Below, piece by piece: positions 45,590 to 55,580 of a stretch of 64,000 nt of DNA (its first letter is position 1; every line of letters starts with the position of its first letter). The notes beneath the pieces were generated by a model. It was not told the DNA's origin. It did no database searches and saw nothing but the letters and a program-made list of their open reading frames with translations. Made by a program: the position numbers and the translations under genes. The stretch is from Pseudonocardiales bacterium (GTDB taxonomy: Bacteria > Actinomycetota > Actinomycetes > Mycobacteriales > Pseudonocardiaceae): assembly GCA_019247305.1 (NCBI GenBank), contig JAFAPC010000114.1:43784-107783 (forward strand), read 5' to 3'.

Positions 45590-46975
45590 TCAACGCAGCC
45601 AGTGCAGCGCCGCTCCCACATCGGCCACCGGGTGCACGCGCATTCCGGGCGGTGGGGCACCGCCCTCTGGGGCGTGGTGCAGGGCGCTGTCCGCAGGCAC
45701 GAGCGCGTGCCGGAAGCCCAGCCGGGCGGCCTCGACCAGGCGTCGGCGTAGCCCGGTCACCGGCCGGAGCTCTCCGGCCAGCCCGACCTCCCCGAGCGCC
45801 ACCGTGTTCGGGGGCAGCAGCAGGTCACTGGCTGCTGAGGCGACGGCGAGCGCGACGGCGAGATCGGCCGCCGGCTCTACCACCCGCATCCCGCCCACCG
45901 TCGCGGTGTACACGTCTGACCCGGCCAGCCGCACGCCGCCGCGGCGTTCGATGACCGCCAGGATCATCGCCACCCGGGAGGAGTCCAGGCCGCTCACCGC
46001 GCGGCGGGGGTTGGCTAGTGCGGATTCGGCGACCAACGCCTGGACCTCGCCCAGCAACGGCCGTTTGCCCTCCACCACGACCGTCACCGCGGTACCAGGC
46101 ACCGCGCCATCGCGGTGAGTCAGGAAAAGCCCGGATGGGTCGGGCAAGCCGATGATGCCGTCGTCGGTGAGCTCGAAGCAGCCGACTTCGTCGGCGGCCC
46201 CGAACCGGTTCTTGATCCCGCGGACCATCCGCAACGTGGAATGCCGGTCGCCCTCGAACTGCAACACCACGTCGACCAGGTGTTCCAGCACTCGGGGACC
46301 GGCCACCGTCCCGTCTTTGGTGACGTGCCCGACCAGCACCACGGGCAGTCCGCGCTGCTTGGCGGTGCTGATCAGCGCGCTGGCCACCGCGCGGACCTGG
46401 GATACCCCGCCGGGGCTGCCCTCGACCCCGGCGCAGGCCATGGTCTGCACCGAATCGACGATCAGCAGGTCCGGCTCGACGGCGTCGAGATGCCCGAGTA
46501 CCGCGGCGAGGTCGGATTCAGCAGCGAGGAACAGCTCCTCGTGCAGCGCTCCGGTGCGCTGCGCCCGCAGCCGGACCTGGCCGGTGGACTCCTCGCCGCT
46601 CACGTAGAGCGCCCGCCGGCCGGCCAGCGCGCAGCGGTGCGCGACCTCCAGCAGCAGGGTGGACTTTCCGACCCCGGGTTCGCCGGCCAGCAGCACCACC
46701 GCGCCGGGCACCAGACCACCGCCGAGCACCCGGTCGAGCTCGGTCACGCCGGTGGCGGTGGCCTGCGCGGAGTGCAGGTCGACCTGGCAGATCGGGCGGG
46801 CCGGGGCCGACGGCGCGCCAGGGGCGAGTGCCGTCACCGGAGGTGGCCGACGCGCGCTCACGCTGCCCCAGGTGTGGCACTCCGGGCACCGCCCTACCCA
46901 CTTGGCGACCTCATGGCCGCAATCACCGCAGCGATGGATAACTCGGTCGTTGACCGCTGGTTTCCCCATGCCCAC
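45590..46975 (-). CDS. radA: DNA repair protein RadA
   Basis: 461 residues. N-terminal zinc finger C-G-D-C-G-H-E-V-A-K-W-V-G-R-C-P-E-C, Walker A G-E-P-G-V-G-K-S-T, the RadA-specific K-N-R-F-G loop, and a C-terminal Lon-protease-like domain (V-G-L-A-G-E-L-R). RadA is a hexameric helicase that aids branch migration in RecA-dependent recombination. Full length; beginning of the conserved housekeeping block. Confidence 0.92.
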   Translation of the reverse strand: MGMGKPAVNDRVIHRCGDCGHEVAKWVGRCPECHTWGSVSARRPPPVTALAPGAPSAPARPICQVDLHSAQATATGVTELDRVLGGGLVPGAVVLLAGEPGVGKSTLLLEVAHRCALAGRRALYVSGEESTGQVRLRAQRTGALHEELFLAAESDLAAVLGHLDAVEPDLLIVDSVQTMACAGVEGSPGGVSQVRAVASALISTAKQRGLPVVLVGHVTKDGTVAGPRVLEHLVDVVLQFEGDRHSTLRMVRGIKNRFGAADEVGCFELTDDGIIGLPDPSGLFLTHRDGAVPGTAVTVVVEGKRPLLGEVQALVAESALANPRRAVSGLDSSRVAMILAVIERRGGVRLAGSDVYTATVGGMRVVEPAADLAVALAVASAASDLLLPPNTVALGEVGLAGELRPVTGLRRRLVEAARLGFRHALVPADSALHHAPEGGAPPPGMRVHPVADVGAALHWLR

Positions 46976-47030
46976 AACGCTATCGGCGCACCCTGACAGT
47001 TTCGTCGCGTCCCGGAGCCGGCCCCGGAGG

Positions 47031-47579
47031 CTAGACCTGGCCTGCCGAGCTCGGCGGTGCCGCCATGGGTACCGGCAGGGTCACCGTGCCAGCGTTGCGG
47101 AACTGGAACGTCACCGGGGTGTCCAGCCCGGCGTGCAGCGGCCGGGTGGTGATGAGGACCACCCGCAGCTCTCCGGAGACGAGCGGGCTGGTCGGCTCGC
47201 CGCTGACCGGGACGGGGACCGCACTGGCGGCGCTACTTAGGGTGCTGCCGGGCGGAATCTGGGTGCTGCCCAGCACCAGCACCTGGCTGGCCGCCGGGCT
47301 GGTCACGGCGGTCAGCTGGTCAACGCTGCTGGTCTGGTTGACGATGGTGAGCATCACCGGGATGGCCGACCCGGCGGGGTAGCTGCCCTGCTGGTTGGGC
47401 GGGTAAGGGATCAGCACCTCGCGCAGCGCGATAGCGTTTCCGACGTCGCCGGAGGTCCCGTCGACGGCGGACACCTGGCTATCGGTCTGGGTGATCTGGC
47501 CAGCGGCGCACCCGGCCAGCGACAGCACGGCGAGACAGCCGGCCACCAGGCGAGCGACGACGGTGAGGGGTACCCGCAC
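47031..47579 (-). CDS. Putative lipoprotein
   Basis: 182 residues from GTG 47579, selected because a signal peptide follows at once: V-A-R-L-V-A-G-C-L-A-V-L-S then the lipobox L-A-G-C. The mature part is beta-rich and Ser/Thr-rich (for example L-T-I-V-N-Q-T-S-S-V-D-Q-L), ending with V-T-F-Q-F-R-N-A-G-T-V-T-L-P-V. Resembles actinobacterial lipoproteins found next to radA/carD with no assigned role. Likely anchored to the outer face of the membrane. Confidence 0.75.
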   Translation of the reverse strand: MRVPLTVVARLVAGCLAVLSLAGCAAGQITQTDSQVSAVDGTSGDVGNAIALREVLIPYPPNQQGSYPAGSAIPVMLTIVNQTSSVDQLTAVTSPAASQVLVLGSTQIPPGSTLSSAASAVPVPVSGEPTSPLVSGELRVVLITTRPLHAGLDTPVTFQFRNAGTVTLPVPMAAPPSSAGQV

Positions 47580-47805
47580 CGGGCAAGCATATCCATATCC
47601 GGTGCGGCCCAGCGCCTCGGCGCGCCCGGCTCGCCGATACTCGTCCATAGTGGAGTGACTGTGAGCTGCGGAGCACCGAGTTGTTCGGTGTTTTCCCCTG
47701 GTCAGAGCCTCTGACCTGCGATGACACTCCAGTCGCTGCGGCTGCCCCGCGCAGCACGATTTCCCGGCGTGGTAACCTGGGAACAGCGAAAGGGGCAGAG
47801 GACAC

Positions 47806-48294
47806 ATGGTTTTTAAGGTCGGAGAGACCGTCGTCTACCCGCATCACGGTGCCGCTCTCATCGAGGCCATTGAGACTCGAGTGATCAAGGGGGAGGAGAA
47901 GAAGTATCTCGTCCTCAAGGTCGCTCAGGGTGATCTTACCGTCCGTGTTCCTGCTGCCAACGCCGAATTCGTCGGCGTCCGGGACGTGGTCGGCCAAGAA
48001 GGTCTCGATCGGGTTTTCGAGGTGCTGCGGGCACCCCACACCGAGGAGCCGACGAACTGGTCGCGGCGGTACAAGGCCAACTTGGAGAAGCTCGCCTCGG
48101 GCGACGTCAACAAAGTGGCGGAAGTAGTGCGTGATCTGTGGCGCCGTGAGCGCGACCGCGGTCTGTCGGCAGGTGAGAAGCGTATGCTCGCCAAAGCCCG
48201 TCAGATTCTGGTGAGTGAGCTCGCTCTCGCTGAGGGCACCAACGAGGACAACGCCGAGGTGCTCCTCGACGAGGTTCTCGCTGCGGCATCCTGA
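47806..48294 (+). CDS. carD: CarD-family transcription factor
   Basis: 162 residues. [15 protein letters not shown] is the start of the RNA-polymerase-interacting domain, and the C-terminal helices ([17 protein letters not shown]) bind DNA at the promoter bubble. CarD stabilises open complexes, notably at rRNA promoters, and is essential in mycobacteria. Length and order before ispD are the actinobacterial norm. Confidence 0.95.
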   Translation: MVFKVGETVVYPHHGAALIEAIETRVIKGEEKKYLVLKVAQGDLTVRVPAANAEFVGVRDVVGQEGLDRVFEVLRAPHTEEPTNWSRRYKANLEKLASGDVNKVAEVVRDLWRRERDRGLSAGEKRMLAKARQILVSELALAEGTNEDNAEVLLDEVLAAAS

Positions 48295-48324
48295 GTCGTC
48301 GCCCCCGGACGACGTCGCCGCCCC

Positions 48325-49017
48325 GTGTCCCGACCCCGGGTCGCAGCGCTGGTGCCGGCAGCGGGACAGGGCGTGCGGTTGGCGGCTGGGATGCCCAAGG
48401 CCTTTGTGCCGCTGCGGGGTCGCCCGCTGCTCTGGCACTGCGTACAGGGACTGCTAAGGTCTGGCTGCGTCGAGGTGGTGGTCGTTGCCGTCGGTGAGCA
48501 CCACCAGGACCAGGCCTGGGCGGCCCTCGCGGAGGCCGGGACCCGGGTGCGGATCGTCACGGGCGGAGCGCACCGCTGCGACTCGGTCCTGGCAGCGCTG
48601 CACACCGTGCCTGAGGCCGAGGTGGTGGTGGTGCACGATGCCGCCCGCTGTCTCACCCCGGTCAGCGTGATCCAAGCAGTGGTGCGGGCCGTCCTCGCCG
48701 GGCAGCCGGCGGTGGTGCCGGTGCTGCCAGTGGTCGACACCATCAAGCAGGTGGACCCCGACGGTCGGGTGGTGGGCACCGTGGATCGGGTGGCCTTGCG
48801 GGTGGTGCAGACCCCGCAGGGGTTCGCCGGGGACCTACTGCGCCGGGCTCACCAGGAATCATCCGGACCGGTAACCGATGACGCCGGGCTCGTCGAGGCG
48901 CTGGGGGTGACGGTGACCACACTGCCGGGCCATCCGCACGCCTTCAAGATCACCACTCCGTTTGATCTGGTCATCGCTGAGGTGGTGGCTGGCGCGCTCG
49001 GCACCGGGCGGGCATGA
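48325..49017 (+). CDS. ispD: 2-C-methyl-D-erythritol 4-phosphate cytidylyltransferase
   Basis: 230 residues from GTG 48325. [11 protein letters not shown] near the start and [13 protein letters not shown] carry the CTP-binding glycine loop and lysine; V-H-D-A-A-R and T-D-D-A follow. It makes CDP-methylerythritol in the non-mevalonate isoprenoid pathway. Its stop overlaps the ispF start by four bases. Confidence 0.93.
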   Translation: MSRPRVAALVPAAGQGVRLAAGMPKAFVPLRGRPLLWHCVQGLLRSGCVEVVVVAVGEHHQDQAWAALAEAGTRVRIVTGGAHRCDSVLAALHTVPEAEVVVVHDAARCLTPVSVIQAVVRAVLAGQPAVVPVLPVVDTIKQVDPDGRVVGTVDRVALRVVQTPQGFAGDLLRRAHQESSGPVTDDAGLVEALGVTVTTLPGHPHAFKITTPFDLVIAEVVAGALGTGRA

Positions 49018-49478
49018 GGGTCGGGATCGGCACCGACGTGCACCCTCTGGATGGCGGCCGGGACTGTTGGATCGCCGGACTGCACTGGCCGGGGCTCCCG
49101 GGGTGCGTCGGGCACTCCGACGGGGATGTCGCCGCGCATGCGTTGTGCGACGCTGCGCTGTCCGCGGCTGGCCTGGGCGATCTGGGCGCGGTGTTCGGCA
49201 CCGGCGAGCAGCGCTGGGCCGGGGCGCACGGCACCGAGCTGCTCACCGAAGTGCGCCGCCGGTTGGCCCTCCAGGGTTGGGTGGTGGGCAACGGCGCGGT
49301 GCAGGTGATCGGCAATGCGCCGCGGGTGGGCAGCCGCCGGGCTGAGGCACAGCGGGTGCTCTCCGACGCCGTGGGCGGGCCCGTCTCAGTATCCGGCACC
49401 ACCACCGACGGCCTCGGGCTGACCGGTCGTGGTGAGGGCATCGCCGCGCTAGCCGCGGTGCTGCTCGTGCGGGCATAG
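49014..49478 (+). CDS. ispF: 2-C-methyl-D-erythritol 2,4-cyclodiphosphate synthase
   Basis: 154 residues. G-T-D-V-H-P-L and [15 protein letters not shown] hold the zinc and substrate ligands; [14 protein letters not shown] is the C-terminal loop. Trimeric cytosolic enzyme forming the cyclic diphosphate two steps after IspD. Translationally coupled to ispD. Confidence 0.95.
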   Translation: MRVGIGTDVHPLDGGRDCWIAGLHWPGLPGCVGHSDGDVAAHALCDAALSAAGLGDLGAVFGTGEQRWAGAHGTELLTEVRRRLALQGWVVGNGAVQVIGNAPRVGSRRAEAQRVLSDAVGGPVSVSGTTTDGLGLTGRGEGIAALAAVLLVRA

Positions 49479-49528
49479 CGGTTTGGTCACCCCACGCCGC
49501 CACGCACCGCGCGGCAGGCATGGCGACC

Positions 49529-51097
49529 TCATGGAGACGTTTTTTCCGCGCTGGCTCCTGGTTTCGGTGTCGTGGTGGGAAGGAGACCGTAGGTACGGAG
49601 TTGGTCATCGAGTCTGGTAACGGCCTGGGTCTGGACCCAGGGTTGCAGCAACGCCCGGACGGTATGGAATTCCGCGCTCAGTTTTGGGTACAGATGGGCC
49701 TGCGGGGCGGCCTCACCCAGCACGCGGGCGGCTTCGGTGATGTCGCTCGACAGGACAAGGGCGTGACCGAATCGTACTTGGCATAAGGTGTAGCGGCCCA
49801 CGTAGGCGGGGTCGTACTGAGCTAAGGCGGTACTGGCAGCCTCCAGGGCTTCCTTTGTTTTACCCAACTGGGACAGTGAACGGCCACGCCCGCTGTCGAC
49901 GCTGCCGTGGTGCACCCAATAGGCCGGTGACTCCCGGGCGCTCCCCTGTGCGGTCGTGAGGAAGTTGTGAGCACGGTCATAAGCGGTCATCGAGAGCCCG
50001 TATTGGCCATCGAGGGCATACGCGCTGGCGGCCCTCTTCTCAGCGAAGGCTTTCAGCCGAGAGTCATCAGTGCGGGCAGCCAGGCTCCGGGCGACAGCGG
50101 CACTGTCCAGCGCAGCGGGTATATCACCCTGCTCGAACGCGGCAAAGCTCATTTGAGCGGCCGCATAGGCGGCTAACGCGGGGCTGCCGGCGTCGTGGGC
50201 GGTTTTGCGGGCGTGCTCCAGGTATCTCCTGCTTTCCTCGAGGTGGCCCATATTGATCAGGTAGTTACCGAGGGCTGAGGCCATGGCGCTGTCGACCAGG
50301 TTCATCGGTTTGCGTAGCTGCTCAGGGCAGCCGCCCTTCAAGAGGTGGTGCAGGAGCCTGTGCTGTGCGGAGACCGTTTCGAACACCTGGCAGGGGCCGA
50401 GGGTGTCTTCCAGGCGTTTGGCGCGGGCTAGCATGGTCGCCAGGTGCTGCACGATCTGCGCATCAACCTGGCTCGGAGAATCCGCCGCCTGAGCCAGCCG
50501 GGCGTACTCATCGGTGGTCAGGTCCGAGAGCCCGACAGCGGCGAGGATCGATCCGGTCAGATGCATGCTGTCCCGACGGCCTAGTGCGTGCACGACTCTG
50601 ATAACCACCGCCATCAGCTCCTCGGCTAGCTTCTGGCATCCACCGGTGAGGGTGACCAGGGTGATCTGGGGCCAGGCGTCATCGCCGGTCTTCAGTAACA
50701 CAGTAGGCGAGATGAGCGGTGCCGGGGCCGGTGCCCGGGTCTGCCGCTGCCGCTGCTCTCGCGCCTGCCGGCGGTGCAGGCGGCGGTGCGCGCGGTAGGC
50801 CTGCTCGGCGTCCACCAGCTTGCTGTGCTCGGCGACGAGGACGCCGTGGGCGTGGCAGAGGTCATCGGCGATCCGCCACAGCGCGGCGGGCATCCGCCGG
50901 TTGCCGTTTTCAATCCTGGAGATCATGCTGCGGGTTTTCCCCAGGGCTCGGCCTAGTTGGGGTTGGCTGACCCCGGTCGCGATGCGATAGCTAGCCAGCT
51001 GGGCACCCAGGCTGCGCCGCAGGGCCATCACCGTGGCCAGCTCAGCCGCCAAGTCCGTTTCGTCGTCCCCCGTCGCGTCCCGCACCTCATCGGTCAC
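49529..51097 (-). CDS. HTH-TPR regulator divergent from cysS
   Basis: 522 residues from GTG 51097. XRE domain at about residues 30-55 ([29 protein letters not shown]), a charged linker with Q/R repeats near 100, then TPR-like helices ([15 protein letters not shown]). It shares a 77-base divergent promoter region with cysS, and sits between ispF and cysS, which are usually adjacent in this block. It looks inserted into the housekeeping operon. Confidence 0.75.
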   Translation of the reverse strand: MTDEVRDATGDDETDLAAELATVMALRRSLGAQLASYRIATGVSQPQLGRALGKTRSMISRIENGNRRMPAALWRIADDLCHAHGVLVAEHSKLVDAEQAYRAHRRLHRRQAREQRQRQTRAPAPAPLISPTVLLKTGDDAWPQITLVTLTGGCQKLAEELMAVVIRVVHALGRRDSMHLTGSILAAVGLSDLTTDEYARLAQAADSPSQVDAQIVQHLATMLARAKRLEDTLGPCQVFETVSAQHRLLHHLLKGGCPEQLRKPMNLVDSAMASALGNYLINMGHLEESRRYLEHARKTAHDAGSPALAAYAAAQMSFAAFEQGDIPAALDSAAVARSLAARTDDSRLKAFAEKRAASAYALDGQYGLSMTAYDRAHNFLTTAQGSARESPAYWVHHGSVDSGRGRSLSQLGKTKEALEAASTALAQYDPAYVGRYTLCQVRFGHALVLSSDITEAARVLGEAAPQAHLYPKLSAEFHTVRALLQPWVQTQAVTRLDDQLRTYGLLPTTTPKPGASAEKTSP

Positions 51098-51174
51098 GGT
51101 TTGCCACTCTAGAGGCAGTGCGGACCACGACCCACACCAAGAACCCACGCAGGGCGATTCACTACGATCACGTC

Positions 51175-52611
51175 GTGAGCCTGCACCTGTATGACACCGC
51201 AACGCGCAGTCTGCGGGAGTTCGTCCCGCTGCGACCCCGCACGGCGTCAATCTATGTGTGTGGGGCCACCGTGCAGGGCATCCCGCACATCGGGCACATC
51301 CGCTCGGCGCTGAACTACGACCTGCTGCGTCGCTGGCTGATGGCCACGGGCCACGACGTGCTGCTGGTGCGCAACGTCACCGACATCGACGACAAGATCC
51401 TCGCTAAATCTACTGAGGCGGGTCGGCCGTGGTGGGAGTGGGCGTACCGGCACGAACGGGCGTTTGAGGACGCCTACACCGCGCTGGGCTGCCTGCCACC
51501 GTCGGTGGCACCGCGCGCCACCGGCCATATTCCGCAGATGGTCGAGCTGATGGCGCGGCTGATCGAGGCCGGGCACGCCTACGCCGCGGGTGGCGATGTG
51601 TACTTTGCGGTGGCGACGATGGCGGACTACGGGGCGCTGTCGGGGCAGCATCGGGACGAGGTGTGCCAGGGTGAATCCGCCGCGCCTGGCAAGCGCGATC
51701 CCCGGGACTTCACGCTGTGGAAAGGCGCCCGGCCCGGCGAGCCGTCCTGGCCGACGCCGTGGGGACCGGGCCGTCCCGGATGGCACCTGGAGTGCTCGGC
51801 GATGGCCACCACCTACCTCGGCCCGGAATTCGACATCCACGGCGGCGGGCTGGACCTGGTCTTTCCGCACCACGAGAATGAACGGGCCCAGTCCCGGGCT
51901 GTCGGCGACCCCTTCGCCCGGTACTGGTTGCACAACGGCTGGGTGACGCTCTCGGGTGAGAAAATGTCCAAGTCGCTGGGCAACACACTGTCGATCCCGG
52001 CCATGCTCCGCCGGGTCCGCGCCGTCGAACTGCGCTATTACCTGAGTGCCGCGCATTACCGGTCCGCCATCGAGTATTCCGATGGCGCGCTGGATGAGGC
52101 CGTGGCCGCCTACCGGCGGATTGAGTCGTTCGTGCAGCGGGTACGGGAACGGTGCGGGCTGCCGCAGCCACGCTGTTGGGGCGCCGTCGGCGGAGCCGAT
52201 AATCCAACCGCTGAGTTCGACGCCTCGATGACCGACTTTGCCCGGGCGATGGACGACGACCTTGGCGTACCGGCAGCGCTGGCCGCGATCCACAGCGCCG
52301 TGCACGAGGGCAACGCGGCGCTGGACGCCGGGGACCACCCAGCGGCGCTCGGCGTGGCCGGTTCGGTGCGGGCGATGACCGGCGTGCTGGGTCTGGACCC
52401 GCTGGCCGAGCGGTGGCGTTCGACGTCAGGGTCAGACGCGACGTCGGCGGCCCTGGCCTGCTTGGTGGACCAACTGCTCGCCGAGCGCGCCGAGGCTCGC
52501 CATCGCCGTGACTACGCCACCGCCGACGCGGTGCGCGCTCAGCTGCTGGCGGCCGGGATCGCCGTCGAGGACACTCCCGATGGCCCAGTGTGGACGGTCA
52601 AGGGAGGCTGA
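51175..52611 (+). CDS. cysS: Cysteinyl-tRNA synthetase
   Basis: 478 residues from GTG 51175; earlier in-frame codons lack family sequence. [15 protein letters not shown] has the zinc cysteine and HIGH motif; [14 protein letters not shown] the second zinc site; K-M-S-K-S-L-G-N the ATP loop. Charges tRNA-Cys. Close to rlmB, with the latter's ATG five bases after the stop. Confidence 0.93.
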   Translation: MSLHLYDTATRSLREFVPLRPRTASIYVCGATVQGIPHIGHIRSALNYDLLRRWLMATGHDVLLVRNVTDIDDKILAKSTEAGRPWWEWAYRHERAFEDAYTALGCLPPSVAPRATGHIPQMVELMARLIEAGHAYAAGGDVYFAVATMADYGALSGQHRDEVCQGESAAPGKRDPRDFTLWKGARPGEPSWPTPWGPGRPGWHLECSAMATTYLGPEFDIHGGGLDLVFPHHENERAQSRAVGDPFARYWLHNGWVTLSGEKMSKSLGNTLSIPAMLRRVRAVELRYYLSAAHYRSAIEYSDGALDEAVAAYRRIESFVQRVRERCGLPQPRCWGAVGGADNPTAEFDASMTDFARAMDDDLGVPAALAAIHSAVHEGNAALDAGDHPAALGVAGSVRAMTGVLGLDPLAERWRSTSGSDATSAALACLVDQLLAERAEARHRRDYATADAVRAQLLAAGIAVEDTPDGPVWTVKGG

Positions 52612-52615
52612 GCTC

Positions 52616-53626
52616 ATGGCGGGTAACTCGCGGCGCAGGGGCGCACTGCGCAAGCCGGGCACCAAGAAGGGTGCCGTCATCGGCTCTGGCGGGCAGAAAC
52701 CCAAGGGGCTACGCGGTCGCGGCCCCACCCCGCCCGCGCAGCTGCGGCCCGGCCACCCGGCCCAACGCCAAGGCGCCCAACGGAACCCCGCCCAGCGCCC
52801 ATCTCTCCAGGGCCAGTCGGTCTCCCCGCCTCTGGGGCAGCGCGGTGCGGCCGCTGCGGCTCGTCGGCGCGGCGGTAGTGAGCCGGGGGAGACGGTGCTC
52901 GGTCGCAACCCGGTGCTGGAATGCCTGCGCGCCGGGGTGCCGGCCACCGCGCTGCAGGTGGCCATCGGGATCGAGCTGGACGACCGGGTCAGCGAGTCGG
53001 TGCGGTTGGCCGCCGACGCCGGTCTGTGCATTCTCGAGGTGCCTCGGGTTGACCTGGACCGGTTGGCCGGGGGTGCGCTGCACCAGGGGGTAGCGCTGCA
53101 GGTGCCGCCGTATGAGTACGCGCTGGTGGAGGACGTGCTGGTGAGCGCGCGGGAGTCCGGGACGCCGCCGTTGCTGGTCGCGTTGGACGGGGTGACCGAC
53201 CCGCGCAATCTCGGCGCCGTGGTCCGCAGCGCCACCGCGTTCGGCGCGCATGGACTGCTGCTACCGCAGCGGCGCTCGGCGGGAATGACTGCAGCGGCGT
53301 GGCGGACCTCGGCGGGTACGGCTGCGCGCCTGCCGGTGGCTCGGGCCACCAATATGGTGCGCGCGCTCAAGGATTGTGCCGCGTCCGGCTTGATGGTTGT
53401 CGGTTTGGACCCTGGCGGCACAATGCCATTGGATACTTTCCCACTGGCTACCGGAGGGCTGGTGCTCGTTCTCGGTTCAGAAGACAGGGGACTGTCCCGG
53501 CTGGTCCGCGAAACCTGCGACGCCATAGTGTCGATACCCATGGTGGGGCCGGTGGCCTCGCTCAACGTGTCGGTCGCCGCCGGTGTCGTGCTCGCCGAGG
53601 TAGCGCGCTTACGCCGCGCCGGCTGA
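52616..53626 (+). CDS. rlmB: 23S rRNA (guanosine-2'-O)-methyltransferase RlmB/TrmH family
   Basis: 336 residues from ATG 52616, with GGAGG nine bases upstream. The first 90 residues are a basic Gly/Pro/Gln extension common in actinobacteria. The TrmH substrate-binding domain begins at [10 protein letters not shown], and the SPOUT knot shows [21 protein letters not shown] and [11 protein letters not shown]. It methylates a ribose in rRNA. Cotranscribed with cysS. Confidence 0.9.
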   Translation: MAGNSRRRGALRKPGTKKGAVIGSGGQKPKGLRGRGPTPPAQLRPGHPAQRQGAQRNPAQRPSLQGQSVSPPLGQRGAAAAARRRGGSEPGETVLGRNPVLECLRAGVPATALQVAIGIELDDRVSESVRLAADAGLCILEVPRVDLDRLAGGALHQGVALQVPPYEYALVEDVLVSARESGTPPLLVALDGVTDPRNLGAVVRSATAFGAHGLLLPQRRSAGMTAAAWRTSAGTAARLPVARATNMVRALKDCAASGLMVVGLDPGGTMPLDTFPLATGGLVLVLGSEDRGLSRLVRETCDAIVSIPMVGPVASLNVSVAAGVVLAEVARLRRAG

Positions 53627-53756
53627 AGCGCGCTCCCCTCCAGACGCGCCGTGGCGTGGCGAAACAAGCGCTTTCGGCATGTCGCGGACTCGCATCGCCG
53701 AGCAGTGTGTATCTTATCGCGGTCCGCGTTCATCTCAACAAGGAGAATCTGTACCT

Positions 53757-54170
53757 GTGGCTCAGAAGACCATCGTCACCCTCATCGACGACCTCACCGG
53801 CGAGGAAGCTGAGGACATTTCAACAGTCGAGTTCGCGCTTGAGGGTGTCACGTACGAGATTGACCTGGCGCACAACAACGCCACCGAGTTTCGGGACAAC
53901 TTGTCTCGCTACGTCGCGGCGGCCCGTAAGGTCAGTGCCCGGCGCCCCAGTGCTCGGGGCGCCGACCGTTCGCCGGGCCGCAGAGCCGGCAGCGGTGGCA
54001 TTGCGCGCAGCGGCTACAACCGGGATACGCTCAAGGCTATCCGCGAATGGGCCAAGCAGAACGGCCACAGCGTCAGCGAGCGGGGTCGGCTGCCCCTCAC
54101 CGTGCTGAACGCCTGGGAGGCAGATCATCAAGCTGTGCGGAACGCCAAAGTTCCGACGTTCTCGGGCTAG
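53757..54170 (+). CDS. lsr2: Lsr2-like nucleoid protein
   Basis: 137 residues from GTG 53757 with AAGGAGA upstream. The N-terminal dimerisation domain (T-I-V-T-L-I-D-D-L-T-G and V-E-F-A-L-E-G-V-T-Y-E-I-D-L) is followed by a disordered Arg/Ser-rich linker and a C-terminal DNA-binding domain (I-R-E-W-A-K-Q-N-G-H-S-V-S-E-R-G-R-L-P). Lsr2 coats A/T-rich DNA and silences foreign genes. R-G-R at the end of the second helix is the minor-groove hook. It could target the A/T-rich island at 34 kb. Confidence 0.93.
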   Translation: MAQKTIVTLIDDLTGEEAEDISTVEFALEGVTYEIDLAHNNATEFRDNLSRYVAAARKVSARRPSARGADRSPGRRAGSGGIARSGYNRDTLKAIREWAKQNGHSVSERGRLPLTVLNAWEADHQAVRNAKVPTFSG

Positions 54171-54455
54171 GGGCGGCCTCGGCCGTTCTTTCTTGTCCGC
54201 GGACGGGAAGAGGATGGAGGCTGGCGGCACTGCACAGGTCGGGCGCCGCCGTCTCTATTGATCATCATCGCGGTGATTTTTGTGGTCGGGGTTGTGGTCA
54301 CGGCCGAGGTTGGTCCGATGGTCCGCAAGCGGTTCACATCAGGCCGGGCCACCCCCGGGATCGCCGGAATCTCCGCCCCAGGCCGCGCTCCTACTACCTC
54401 GCTGAATTCTGAATGACGGGAGCCGCAGAGAGAGCTGGGCGGCGACGTGCACTGG

Positions 54456-54469
54456 CATACCGTGGTATG
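54456..54469. promoter_or_regulatory. Palindromic operator-like site of the PIN toxin pair
   Basis: Bases 54456-54461 and 54464-54469 are exact inverted copies around two central bases, 25 bases upstream of the antitoxin start. A half-site with the same GTGGTA core follows at 54478. Such palindromes commonly bind the antitoxin to repress its own operon. Confidence 0.5.
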
Positions 54470-54493
54470 TGCGCACCGTGGTAGGTTAGGTTT

Positions 54494-54739
54494 GTGAAGG
54501 TTGACAAGATGAGTATCTCACTCGGCGCTGATCTCGGTGACGCCGTGCGTGATGCCGCCCGTCGCGCTGGCAAAGGGTTGTCCTCGTGGCTGGCTGAGGC
54601 GGCGGCCACCAAACTCCGCGCCGAGGCCCTGGAACAGTATCTGGACGAGTGGGAGCGTGAGCACGGAACCTTCACCATGGCGGAGCTGGAGCAGGCTGAG
54701 CGAGAACTCGGCCTGGGAGCGGCAGATCCAGCGGCGTGA
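54494..54739 (+). CDS. Antitoxin of a PIN toxin pair
   Basis: 81 residues from GTG 54494 (ATG 54509 possible). M-S-I-S-L-G-A-D-L-G-D-A-V-R-D-A-A-R-R-A-G-K-G-L-S-S-W-L-A-E-A-A is the pattern of a ribbon-helix-helix domain; the tail E-R-E-H-G-T-F-T-M-A-E-L-E-Q-A is the type that wraps a PIN toxin. Four-base overlap with the toxin gene. Confidence 0.75.
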   Translation: MKVDKMSISLGADLGDAVRDAARRAGKGLSSWLAEAAATKLRAEALEQYLDEWEREHGTFTMAELEQAERELGLGAADPAA

Positions 54740-55119
54740 GCGCACTCGTTCTTGACGCTGGCGCTTTCGTAGCGGTGGAGCGCGATGACCGGGAACTGCT
54801 CGCTCGGTTGCGAGTGGCACAGCGGCACGGTATGGAGCTTCGCAGCACCGCGATTGTCGTAGCCCAGGTGTGGCGTGACCCCCAAGGGCGCCAGGCACGG
54901 CTGGCGCGACTGCTGCGCAGCGTCGATGTCCGCCCGGTCGACGACCAGGCGGGGCGGGCGGCCGGGGTACTGATCGGCCAAGCGGGTACCCAGGACCCCA
55001 TCGACGCCACGCTGGTGCTGCTGGCACGCCCCGGCGACCACATCCTCACCAGCGATCCCCAGGACATTCAACGCCTGGTCAGGGCGGCAGACAGGTCCGT
55101 GCCGGTGATTCGCTGCTGA
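54736..55119 (+). CDS. PIN-domain toxin ribonuclease (VapC-like)
   Basis: 127 residues. A-L-V-L-D-A-G-A-F-V-A-V-E-R starts the PIN fold with the first acidic residue; D-P-I-D-A-T-L-V-L-L-A and I-L-T-S-D-P-Q-D-I carry the later acids. VapC toxins cut tRNA or rRNA. Coupled to the antitoxin upstream and apparently intact. Confidence 0.8.
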   Translation: MSALVLDAGAFVAVERDDRELLARLRVAQRHGMELRSTAIVVAQVWRDPQGRQARLARLLRSVDVRPVDDQAGRAAGVLIGQAGTQDPIDATLVLLARPGDHILTSDPQDIQRLVRAADRSVPVIRC

Positions 55120-55326
55120 GGGCAGGGAATTCTGGGCAACGCGGTGTCTCTGGGCCCCACGGTGTCGCGAACCGATCGGCCTTGACCAACGAACGACCTG
55201 ATGCTCGTCGGCGACTCGCGAGCAGCCTGGTGGGTAGGGCTGAAGGCCCTGAGCTCTCCCTGCTCACCGGGCTTCCACGCCAGCCGCGCCCTCGGGGCGA
55301 CGCGGGGTTGCTGGCTGGCTGGGCTG

Positions 55327-55491
55327 CTACCGGCGCGGGCCGAACCGGCGGGCTACCGAGAACCCGATCAGCCCCCCGATGACGACTAAAGCGATGATCA
55401 GGTAGAGGATGGTCCTCCCGATACCCGCGAGGAAGCCCCGGGCCTCGAGCTCTGCGGCGAGGAAACCGGCTTGAGCCATCATAAGGTGCAT
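55327..55491 (-). CDS. Small single-span membrane protein
   Basis: 54 residues from ATG 55491 with CAGGAG just upstream. One membrane helix (T-I-L-Y-L-I-I-A-L-V-V-I-G-G-L-I-G-F) precedes a basic tail V-A-R-R-F-G-P-R-R, so the C-terminus is probably cytoplasmic. It is divergent from the MBOAT gene. No family recognised. Confidence 0.45.
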   Translation of the reverse strand: MHLMMAQAGFLAAELEARGFLAGIGRTILYLIIALVVIGGLIGFSVARRFGPRR

Positions 55492-55580
55492 AGCTCCTGA
55501 TAGTAGGCCCTCGCCCGGCGCTGCGCCTCCCGACGCCTCGCCGGGGCGCGCTGCCACGTCGGCTAGGCTGCGCGGCCGCT

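Noticed and set aside
54258..54416. Possible 52-residue single-helix membrane protein from TTG 54258
   Set aside because: One hydrophobic stretch is convincing, but there is no ribosome-binding site and the start codon is weak; not enough support for a gene.
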